The notes under the pieces are model-generated. The model saw only the letters and a program-made list of their open reading frames with translations, made no database searches and was not told where the DNA came from. The position numbers were made by a program, and so were the translations under genes. Shown piece by piece: positions 1 through 8,466 of a stretch of DNA of 21,261 bases. This stretch comes from Hyphochytrium catenoides (lineage: Eukaryota > Sar > Hyphochytriomycetes > Hyphochytriales > Hyphochytriaceae): NCBI GenBank assembly GCA_900088475.1, contig FLMG01002451.1, forward strand, positions 9,067-30,327, read 5' to 3'. How positions within the stretch are numbered: position 1 is the first letter of the stretch; the number at the start of each line of letters is the position of its first letter.

Positions 1-441
1 CTGTCCATCTTCTGCTCGGCCACTGCTCTCTTGCTAGCAAAGATTCCTCAATGTAGCAGCTTTCTGTTAAGCGGCTCCGTTCCTTTCTCTGAATAGGTTC
101 GTGTTTTATTTCTCAGCCTTAATCTGATGACGTAAAGTAGGTGGCCTTCGTCTTTGTCCTGGCGCCTTCGTTTTATGTGCTCGCTCCCAACAGCTAACTC
201 CGGGAAGATGAACCTAGTAGCGCCATAGAAGAATCGGATGAAGAAAAGAAAGAATATATAAGTAAAGAGCTTGGCGTCAGTAGGGATATTCAATTTCGCG
301 GAGATAGCTGTAGTAAGCGAGCGACAAGAGCACAGGCCAGGACAAAGCACAAGAGCATCTTGCCTCCAATCGGTCAGCAGTCGCATGACAGCGCAGGCAA
401 ACAGCCGAAGGAAAGAGAGGGCAAAGGGTAGGAGTAGGTGC

Positions 442-475
442 AATATATATATATAGATATACTATACTTGGATGA

Positions 476-523
<48 letters not shown>

Positions 524-549
524 AAGAAAGAGGAGACAGTGTGTGTGTG
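442..549. repeat. Composite microsatellite (AT)n-(GA)n-(GT)n
   Basis: An AT-dinucleotide run (about 442-455) is followed by a long, nearly pure AG/GA run. That run is uninterrupted from about 484 to 513, then continues imperfectly to about 530. A short GT run (539-549) closes it. Three dinucleotide motifs within 110 bases are typical of eukaryotic non-coding DNA. The reverse-strand reading as a Ser/Leu-rich peptide is an artefact of the CT repeat. Confidence 0.9.
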
Positions 550-2217
550 CCTCCCCGAGGAGGTCGAAGAGTAGTAAAGCCCGGAAGAAAATGCGGGGTT
601 CTCGTGGATAGAACAACTCGGGCGACTCTCACGGTCCTACCGTAGCCATCATAAGCCGTGTCTTGGTTTCAGCAGTGGTCCCAAAGAAGCGCGAAGAATG
701 GGAATAAAGTCCGCCTCGACAAAGCTCGCAAGACATCTTCTCAAATAGCATAAGTCCCTCCTGCTCGAAGCAGATGTATCACACTGCCGAGCTTTGTCAG
801 CGATGGCTCCGTTCCTTATAATAGCCAGGACGAGAACGTCAGTCAGTCCCTTCAGGAGTTTGACCGATTGCGGCTGAGTCAGGTTGTTGTTGCACGGTTA
901 GAAGATCCCATCATTGGAGCTCCACACCTCTATGAGAAAGGTTAGATACACTTCCACACCTACGAGACGACCACGATGGACGATATATTGATTGTCTTCA
1001 AGAGCTCAAGCACGTACACGATCAAGCATCAAACGTACGGCAATCCAGAGAGCAGCCATTAATCCAACCGCGTGACCCTTGACCGCCAACCACCACCTGC
1101 TGAATGCTCTTTTACCTAAAAAATGAACAAACAAGATAAAGCGCCCCTGCACCAATTATCGCTTGCGAAGGCTCAGAAGGCAGAGGAAGAACCTTTGTGC
1201 TGGGTGCGGGAAACGGGAATATATGGCTAACTCTGCCGATTAGTCGGAGCGTGGGAGAAGGGAGGCGAAGAAGGACCACACCAGCTACCTGGTCGAACCT
1301 CAGGGGCGCTTCGAGGCTTGGTGGCACTTGGAAGGTGGCCGGACGTCGCTTCAGGCACTGAAGCGTCGGTGGGTTGATTATCTATGGGGGATATTAGGTT
1401 CTCCTGGCGCGGTTAGAGGATGGGGCTGCCTTCGCGCCTCAGCCTCAGAATTGCTCGGTCAGCCTCATCAGCCTCTACAGCCTGCCCAGACTTAACACAG
1501 CGGCAACGGAGGATAGGGGAGGCACAGCCGGCTGCACCTATTCGACGCAGCAGGAACAATCAGCCGCCCGCCCGCCCTTTCTTCGCTGTGCCAAACCTAC
1601 GTGCGAGGAGAGAGTATGTAGTTAATTTGTAGTCGTGGCTGGAAGGAGTTCTCAGCTCTTGTTAGTTAGCTTAGTCCTTGTGAGTTAGTCGTAGAATTAG
1701 GACACGACGGCCATTATTAACCAGGCCAAGAGCCTCTTCGCGCTTGACCCAGCTAGGCGGCAAGGAGAGCTCCCAGTCTAGTAATGTCAAGCGCTAGTTT
1801 GATCCTCCAGCCAGAGGCTAATATTCATCTGCATGCTCTGTCACCTCATCCGGGTGAGCAGACGTTGAAAGTGGAGTGGGTACGCAGCAGCCATATGGTT
1901 GTTTTGACCCTTCAACAAAAGAAGGTCCTACGAGGTCGAAGAGCTGTTGGACCTCCGCTTCGCTAGGACCGGAGGACTAGAGGGCTTGTTATGGACAAGG
2001 TTTGCTTCTAACTGAGGCCCCCACGATTCCTGACTACTACTAAGGAATCCGCTGATGGATGCCTTTAATGCTATCTTCTTGAAGACCATGCTGCTTCGGT
2101 AGCTGACTCTCTCACCAGTACGAAACTTTCCTTACCTTCTATATATTTATCTGTTAAGTGCTCTCGTGCGTCGAGAGTCTCACGCGCCCTCTCTCGCCGC
2201 GAAGTCCTCCCTGCGCA

Positions 2218-2270
2218 GTGGTTGATCTGATCTAAGGCCTGCCTGGCACAGCCAAGGTAAAGAAGAAGCA
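2218..2270 (+). repeat. Diverged direct repeat, copy 1
   Basis: This 53-base segment aligns with 3499-3548 on the same strand. Both start with GTGGT and share CTGATCT, then A/GAGGCCTG, then AGCCAAGGTA, then an AAGCA end, with a few indels. Upstream flanks also share a GACTCTCTCA-like word and an AT-rich stretch (about 2100-2165 versus 3403-3455), so the repeat may be longer and older. It could be a dispersed element or LTR tail, but no terminal inverted repeats, target-site duplication or polymerase coding remain. Confidence 0.5.
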
Positions 2271-3498
2271 TTTGTACACTCTCGCTCGTGCAATTTCAAT
2301 ACCTCTAACGTACTCCCTCAGTTCTGCTTGCGCTCTCAACGACCTTCTTAGCTGCCCCTCTTCCTTCCTCTCCCTAGTTTTCTCGTTGTTCCTCTTTTTT
2401 CCTTCCTGTCTTCTTCCAAATCTCTCCCTAATCCGTAGTACCACCTCTTTCTCCTCCCCCAGTGCCTATCCTTCACCTATGTGCCTTCATGGAGATAGAT
2501 ACTCCCCTTCCCTCGTGCAGTCGCTCATTCCTATCCCCTCACATATCATAGAATAACAATGACTTTCCGGTCTTCATCTATGCAATAGTGGATGTCTCTA
2601 TGAATAGAAGCTGGGGATGCTTGACTCTGCTTCTTTTCCCTCTGGTGAACAACAGCGGAGGTCTACTAGCTCTAGGAGCAGCAGTAACAGTCTGCTAATG
2701 CACGAGAAGACCATCACCTTCCGGGTGGTCTCTCCGTCGTCCCCCTTCTGTTTCTCTTCTTTTCCGCGCTTTCTCTCTCGGTACCTCCCTCTCTATCCTA
2801 TACTCTCTCTTCCTCTCTCCTTGCCTCTCACTCCCACGAGGACGCTGACAGGAGAAGTGCTAACGGCACCAAAGGGAACCTGAAACGTCAAGGAGAGTGG
2901 GAAAGGATGGAGAAACATTGTTGGGTCAGTAGCTCAGGACCTCGAATAGAGTAGTAGAGTGGTGAGCAGATGGTGAGCACCTCCATTGCCGTCAGTTCCT
3001 CCCATGCTAGTAGCTTCATGAAAACTTTATAACCTCTCCCTCCCTCCCAATTGTCACTCCTGAACGTCTGCAGCCTACCTTTGAGGCCAGTTCGAGATCA
3101 AACGGTTCCAAATCCAGGGCTATGGTCTCTCGGCGAGTCTCTGTCTTATATGTACCAGCTCTGACAACCGCTAACCACGTGACTGCGCGCCGGAAGGATG
3201 AGCCGGTGTATGGGATACGACCTCTCCTCTTTGAAAGTACGCTCAGGACGGGTAGTCGTGACAACAAGAGTCAACGAGTGGCTCTCGAGAAGGATACTCT
3301 CTTTTCATTTCCCTTCTTCTCTCTTCCTCTTTGCGGGCTCGTAAAGTAGCCTCTTAATTCAACCTCTCTTGCATGTTATCACTTTTAACTTTGTATCATG
3401 AGGCAGACTAACTCTCTCAAGGGAGACTCTCTCTTAATAAGTCAGTTAATAAACTTCTCTTCTCTAAAATAGAAGCTGTTGTTACTGTCCTCCTTTGG

Positions 3499-3548
3499 GT
3501 GGTGATTGTCTGATCTGAGGCCTGGCCAGCCAAGGTACATACAAAGCA
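3499..3548 (+). repeat. Diverged direct repeat, copy 2
   Basis: This is the partner of 2218-2270 in the same orientation, starting about 1.28 kb further on. The core words CTGATCT, AGGCCTG and AGCCAAGGTA are kept, with an approximately 5-base deletion relative to copy 1 in the middle. It follows an AT-rich stretch containing AATAAAC (about 3446-3454), reminiscent of, but not proof of, an LTR end. Confidence 0.5.
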
Positions 3549-4025
3549 CCTTCTCACTCTCCTTCAAGACCCGTCATTTTGGTACCTGGTTTCCAGATAT
3601 GGCCAGGTTATAGTAAGAAAAGGAGGTGCGACAGCGCTTTCCCCTGCCAGGAAGAACAAAAGCTTTGGAAGGAGTAGCCGGGTCAGCGAAAGAGCAACAG
3701 ACTGAAGCGGCCTGGATGAGCAATACCACAAAAAATTGACCTGCAGGTGGAACGATGATGGCACAAGCAAGAGGAGAAGGAAGGGAGGAGACAACGGGAA
3801 AGAGACCAAGCAAAAGTGAAGAATCATGCATAGTGACTCCTTTTCTGGGTTAGCATATACTTTATAAGGATTTACTCGTCGACTGATGATGATAGATGCT
3901 TTAGCGCCCACTGAGCGTCACATACAGATTGAATGATTCAAACAGCGGGAGCAACCCTAACAACCCTCACAGTACATACATACGAGTAAGTACTTGATGC
4001 CAAGTAAGAGAATGTGCGACCAGGA

Positions 4026-5249
4026 TTATGCCGAGCTAGCTGCTGGACCAACCGTCTCAACCTGCGACTGCTGCTCCTTGTGATGTGCTATGCAGTGGGG
4101 TCCGATCTTGGCGTATCGCGAGCAGTCACCCATGGCACACCTTGGGGTCTTAGCGCTTGCTCCATGCTCCATACAGAGACCTCTACCTTTTCTAGCGTGA
4201 GCTTCACAGCCATCTATGCTACACATGTTGACTTTTGCACCGTGTGCGATACAGACGCCACCCCTGACAGATCGCTTTCTGCAGCCAAGCACATCGCACC
4301 GCTTGACGTAGGCGCCGTGGCCCACACATATACCACCCTGAACAGCCTTCTTAGTGCAGTTATCTACGCTGCAAAGTCGCTTCTTCGCCCCATGAGTAAT
4401 GCACGCACCACCCTGTTGCACGTACTTTTGACAGAGAGGAACCTTGCACTTTTGTCTCTTCTTCTTCCTCTTCTTCTTCTGCTGCTGTTGCCGAACTGGT
4501 GCTGAACCGTCCGGGAAGCCCTGCTGAAGACCTGAAACCTTATGTGAGAAATGAGGCCTATTGTATATAACCACCGAGGTTGGTGATGGCCTTAGTATAC
4601 CTCCTTTCGCATCTTGAGCATGCCAGGAAGAAGCTGGGGTCGCGGACGAAAGAGAGGAGGAAGAGGAGGATGTAATACTCGTGTAAGGATGGGTGCTTCC
4701 TCGCATAATAGGTCGTTCTTGGAGTGACATTGATGATGAAGAATGAGCAGGCTCAGAGAATGGCGAGGCAGCTGCAAGATGTGGGAATGGCTGCCCTTCT
4801 CTTCTGGAGCCTGTCAGAGACTGTGCGCCAAGGAGAACATCTCTGCTACTGCCGCCCAGACTGCGGCTGCTGGTAGATGGCTTCTCCAAGGGATAATAAT
4901 CGCTGACAGATGAAGAATAATAAGAGAAGGACGAAGTAGAAGACCGCCCTACTTCCTCCTCTCTGTCTTCCCGGCTCTGGCTTCTTTCGCGAAACATCAG
5001 ACCTGGTATAACAACTTTCCGCCGCTGTCTATTTACTAGAGCGGAAACTGCACCTGCCGCTGCAATGTCCTCTCTGAGAGCCTGTGCTAAGTGCCTCCGT
5101 GCAGCAGTGATAGTAGCAGGAGAGAGGGTTCGGGGCTCTCGGCTCCGCTTCACAACAGGAGACGTCAGAGAAGAAGTAAAGACGCAGCCCTTGTTGACGT
5201 TTCCTTTACTCTGGCGAAAGTGTTGCCCCGAGGGTTGACAGCTCAGCAT
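4026..5249 (-). CDS. Gene A: WRKY19-like tandem zinc-finger protein, five fingers
   Basis: This is a 407-aa protein, probably nuclear. Five C3H-type fingers start at residues 268, 293, 318, 343 and 371. Spacing is C-x4-C-x9-C-x2-H except in finger 4, which has x10. Fingers 1-3 are joined by HGA-type linkers. A Lys/Arg tract at 258-267, after a Gln run, is a likely nuclear localisation signal. The N-terminus has an Ala/Arg helix-like stretch (about 43-72) and then Ser-rich low complexity (about 100-205). The finger type matches the WRKY19-like zinc fingers of diatoms and other stramenopiles. No WRKY domain is present. The start is the first ATG after an in-frame TAG, with A at -3, and the stop is TAA. 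An in-phase GT...AG stretch (4532-4600) may be an optional intron that would remove residues 218-240. Coding status is strong because of the fingers. Binding targets are unknown and the true N-terminus is less certain. Confidence 0.87.
   Translation of the reverse strand: MLSCQPSGQHFRQSKGNVNKGCVFTSSLTSPVVKRSREPRTLSPATITAARRHLAQALREDIAAAGAVSALVNRQRRKVVIPGLMFRERSQSREDREEEVGRSSTSSFSYYSSSVSDYYPLEKPSTSSRSLGGSSRDVLLGAQSLTGSRREGQPFPHLAAASPFSEPAHSSSSMSLQERPIMRGSTHPYTSITSSSSSSLSSATPASSWHAQDAKGGILRPSPTSVVIYNRPHFSHKVSGLQQGFPDGSAPVRQQQQKKKRKKKRQKCKVPLCQKYVQQGGACITHGAKKRLCSVDNCTKKAVQGGICVGHGAYVKRCDVLGCRKRSVRGGVCIAHGAKVNMCSIDGCEAHARKGRGLCMEHGASAKTPRCAMGDCSRYAKIGPHCIAHHKEQQSQVETVGPAASSA
4532..4600 (-). other. 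Possible in-frame 69-nt intron (exitron) inside gene A
   Basis: On the minus strand this begins GGAG|GTATAC and ends TTTCAG|G, with a pyrimidine-leaning stretch and a CTCAC branch-like word before the acceptor. The length is exactly 23 codons and there is no internal stop, so either form stays open. Splicing would keep Gly217 and delete 218-240, between the Ser-rich region and the basic tract. It may equally be ordinary coding sequence. Confidence 0.3.
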
Positions 5250-5270
5250 GATGTCATTGGCAAGTCTTTT

Positions 5271-5741
5271 CTACGTTGTAGGCTGAGATAGTTGACGTCG
5301 TCGCTGCTTTGGATCCGAAAGGGAAATAGGAAAATGTGTAGAGGAAGAGTTCTTGACGCGCAGCAGAGGGACAAGGGATGGGCGGTGTAATGATGGACGA
5401 GTTACTGTGACCTTAGGCGGCTCTCTCCCTGCTGCATCCCTCTGCTCACTGTTTGGCGCTTGGCGATGACGGAGGAGAGTGTGGCAAACTGTTGATGATG
5501 GCCAGGACTGAAGAGGGTAAGAAAAGGAGGAGCAATAGTATGATGGCCCTCTGCCAGTGCTTCTAGCACTCAGAGACAAACAGGCCTCATAGGATGATGG
5601 GAAACGGTCATAGAAGAGGGAAATTATGTGATCTTTGAGGCTCCAGGTGGGGCTGGAGGGTGAATGTACTGAGGCAAAAAAGGGGGGAAAAGTAGGTTCA
5701 TAGGAAGCTACAGGTAGTGACAACCCAGCGTGCTGTTGCCA
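5271..5741 (-). other. 157-codon open frame in phase with gene A, ended by TAG
   Basis: A frame without ATG runs from just after a TAA (5742-5744) to a TAG at 5271-5273, which lies 7 sense codons before the gene A ATG in the same phase. The product would be rich in Ser, Pro, Arg and Leu. It could be an upstream exon or 5' part of gene A, a degenerate N-terminus, or chance openness caused by pyrimidine richness on this strand. A good acceptor-like site, a run of C and T followed by GCCTCAG, ends at 5669. No start codon in this frame supports independent translation. Confidence 0.25.
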
Positions 5742-5876
5742 TTATGGCACCATACAGTTAGTAGAAGTATAGAACCTGTACAGCCTAGGGCAGCATAGTT
5801 TTGGTGCGTTACACCTACATCACTCAAGGGAGGAGGAATAGCGACAGGAGATGGTGGGTTGAGAGCAAAGACAGAG

Positions 5877-5884
5877 TATAAAAG
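5877..5884 (+). promoter_or_regulatory. TATA-box-like TATAAAAG
   Basis: This is an exact TATAAAAG on the plus strand, 281 bases upstream of an ATG at 6158 in a good context (A at -3, G at +4). The motif is short, and TATA boxes are not reliable in diatoms, so this is weak evidence. Confidence 0.25.
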
Positions 5885-6157
5885 CGTGGAGACAGTATTT
5901 CATTTTACTGGTTGTAAGACAGGATCCTTGGAATGATAGATACTCAGAAAGTGAAGAGTGACAAGCGGGGGAAAAAAGGTGGAAATGGTCATTTTTTGAG
6001 TGACGTACAGCAGGAGTATCTGGGGGTATCTTTCATTGTTTACAGGGACATCGGGGATCAGGGCCGGTAGTGCTAGATTATGCCCTGTAGACCGTCTCTT
6101 TCTCCAAACCCACTGTGATCATACCCTAGTCCCAACCTGAGAGGGAGCGTGTCAAAC

Positions 6158-6316
6158 ATGGGGAGCGTGGCAGAGCACCAGGTGAGGAGGGAGATGAGAG
6201 GGGGACCAGGCCTGGCTTCTAAAGAAAAGTGGTACTTTTCTGTAACCTTTTTATATAGAAAGACAGCATCAGCTACCATCTTCTATCTCCAAAGATGGGT
6301 CCAAAGGTGTGGGTAG
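6158..6316 (+). CDS. Hypothetical short ORF or first exon
   Basis: ATG with A at -3 and G at +4 opens a 52-aa frame closed by TAG. After eight codons, the sequence CACCAG|GTGAGG is a strong splice donor at phase 0, so only the first eight residues might be coding. A pyrimidine-rich CCCTCAG acceptor-like site ends at about 6350, but the frame after it stops within about 25 codons. The unspliced peptide is basic, with a hydrophobic/aromatic centre, and is not recognised. It may well not be a gene. Confidence 0.18.
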   Translation: MGSVAEHQVRREMRGGPGLASKEKWYFSVTFLYRKTASATIFYLQRWVQRCG

Positions 6317-7968
6317 GTCCAGTCAAAGCGTAACTTCGTCTATCCCCTCAGATTTGGTGCAGGAGAGTTGGATGGCTGTCCATTTGTAAGCAGGGCGTGG
6401 CAGAAGCAGGCTGCATAGGTTGAGGGGTGTGACGAAAGAGGAGTGTCTGGGTGTCGGCCACTGGTCAACATTGGTAGCCAATACATTGTCCAACCCTTTC
6501 CCTTTTCTTTATTAGGCCTGCTGGAACGATCACTGTCACCCTTCCTGAAGCTTTGGGGAAACAAGGGTCAGGAAACTCACAACTTCGGAAGAGATGGAAA
6601 GAAAGCAAAAGAGAAATGCCATCTCATCGTTCTTGGTTGTCCTTTGACCAATCAGTTCTTCCTGGCGAGGAATTGTGCTTCTGCACCCATAGTTCTATAA
6701 TCGCTTTAGAGTAAGGCGGCACTTTAGTAAAAGGTCTTTGTTCTTTGCTTTTGTTCGTCGGTCTTGTCGTTTTACTCACAACCCTAAGAACTCCATCTGT
6801 CTTTGAGTATAGAACAAGGCTTGCAGAGGACCATCATCGGCAGTGTAAGCTTCCGCAGGAGGTGTGAAAGCTTTCACTGACATTTTCTATAGGAAAAGCC
6901 CGCGATCCTTTGAAATTTTCATCCCTGAAGGTTTCCCGTCATTGTGCATGTCCCCACAACCTGTGGCCCCTCGTCCTGGTATTCCCTCTTACTTACCCTC
7001 CTCCCTGTACTTGCATGTACGCCATGGCAGTAGCACTGCGTGGTGTACGTACCACCTCAGTTCCCACTCGCTGCTGCGGCCTGGGTAGAAATCTTAGAGG
7101 AGGGCTTACAAAGAAAAGCAGCGGGTGATCTGGAGTTTATATTCCCAGTTGTCTCATCCGCCATTGTCCCACTGCTGTCCCTAGCGGTTTGCTGCACTGC
7201 CACTGCGGAGTTCACGTGAAGCTCGAGATTACTCATCAGCAAGGTAGGCACAGGGGGTGCTGGACACGTGCCCGAGGAGTGAGTGAGGCCTTTATGCAGA
7301 GAAACGGACGAATGAAAACAGAGGCAGAAACAGAGGGAAGGAGGAGGCCTAAGCTGGATAGAAGCTGCTTGAGAACAACGATGAGGGATGAGTCCGTTCG
7401 AACACTGTGATTAGAGCACAGCTGGGCCCGTACTACTCCACGAGAGTTTACAAAAGGTCCAAGAGATTTTTCTTGTACTGTAACAGTGCTCGAGTGCACT
7501 TTCTGCGCTTGTTCCATGATGAGAGGGAACCAGAAGAAACAGGATCTCCGTACTCGTGATGGCTGTTAGGAGGCAGCACGCAGTATTAACCATACTAGAA
7601 CCACTCTATGATGGAGAGAGGAGAGGTGATGTGTTATGGCTCTGATCTGCTTATTATTCTTAGCAGGCAGCTGCTCTATTATCGTTACATGGAAACTCCT
7701 GCTCCCTTTCTCTTACGCCCGCATCTCCCTTTGCTGTCTGAAGAGAAAAAGAGGAGAAATGTTATTGAGGCGGCTTTCCTGCTGCACGGGTCTGTCGGCA
7801 GGAGGACAACACCAGTAGGGAAGAGATAACTGTCGGAACATTTCTAAAAGTAGGACCATAACAATGGTTTTCTGGTGACAATAAATAAGGGCTGGTTATT
7901 AGTATCATAACTCACCATCGCACGCGCCAAGGAAGAGGTCTTCAGACCCAATCAGCGTCGTCAGTCGC

Positions 7969-7983
7969 CAGCAGCAGCAGCAG
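7969..7983. repeat. (CAG)5 trinucleotide run
   Basis: Five perfect CAG units lie in apparently non-coding DNA about 0.5 kb beyond the 3' end of gene B (gene B is on the minus strand). Confidence 0.85.
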
Positions 7984-8466
7984 GGGTGATCTGACAGAAG
8001 ACAAGCTCCTGCAAAAGATAAATAGAGAACAAAAGTGGTAGCCAACTATATCAACCTCCTAGGCCATCACTTCTAGCTCTTCTGCTACCATTCTTCATTC
8101 TTGCTCTATTCTTCCTTCCATCTCATGCATTAGAATAGGCAGTTTGGCAGCGCCCTAACGACTACGATGGTTAGAATACAGGCGATTGCTGTATCTACCT
8201 TATCTGAACAAAGGCTTCACTCACTCTTACACACACTGCCTCCTACTCCATATGTCTATCTAATAAGCTCCACTGGCCTCCTGATGAACAGTCCCAAGCG
8301 CCGTCTCATGTCTAACTTAAAAAGCATACACTTCTTGATAGAGGAGGTACCACGTCCTCTTAGTAGCAGGTTAACAAGAACAACGACCAGAGCACTTTGG
8401 TCAATCATAAAAGGACTCGACAACTGACGCTCCACTGAACTTTGTTCCAGCAGAATGGCCTTGGAA

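Larger units (their letters stand above)
1..4025. other. Gene-poor region without a convincing gene
   Basis: No open frame here shows a recognisable domain. The longest frames are short and rich in Ser, Leu, Pro and Phe on the pyrimidine-rich strand, as expected from base skew. The plus-strand ORF at 1784-1966 (60 aa, ATG with G at -3) has a fairly balanced composition but no family signature. Just upstream (about 1708-1782) lies a short, charged, protein-like frame closed by TAG, so a decayed gene or mobile-element relic is possible but unproven. Positions 2280-2870 are markedly CT-rich on the plus strand. A GTAAGT donor-like site occurs at 3986 with no assigned exon. No tRNA or rRNA was seen. 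Confidence 0.5.
5745..8466. other. Region between genes A and B with no secure gene
   Basis: Apart from the small candidate at 6158-6316 and a CAG run at 7969, no domain-bearing frame is visible. Open frames of 60-93 codons occur on both strands and overlap each other, with no one frame clearly preferred. On the minus strand TATATAAAAAGG (6257 down to 6246) resembles a TATA box about 1 kb upstream of gene A and might serve it through a long leader or intron. It also lies inside the plus-strand 52-aa frame, so at most one reading is likely to matter. Confidence 0.5.

Noticed and set aside
374-616. 80-aa minus-strand ORF with an alternating Ser-Leu run
   Set aside because: It is a translation of the GA/CT microsatellite.
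3090-3120. T-loop-like GGTTCCAAATCC suggesting a tRNA
   Set aside because: The flanking bases cannot form the T stem, and no acceptor or D arm is found at the right distances.
4014-4505. 163-aa plus-strand ORF opposite the gene A fingers
   Set aside because: It is the antisense of conserved zinc-finger codons. The minus frame has a clear domain and the plus product has none.
4026-5249. EsV-1-7 cysteine-rich repeats as the identity of the finger arrays
   Set aside because: That motif has about 16 residues between the second and third cysteines. Here the spacing is 9 or 10, matching WRKY19-like fingers.
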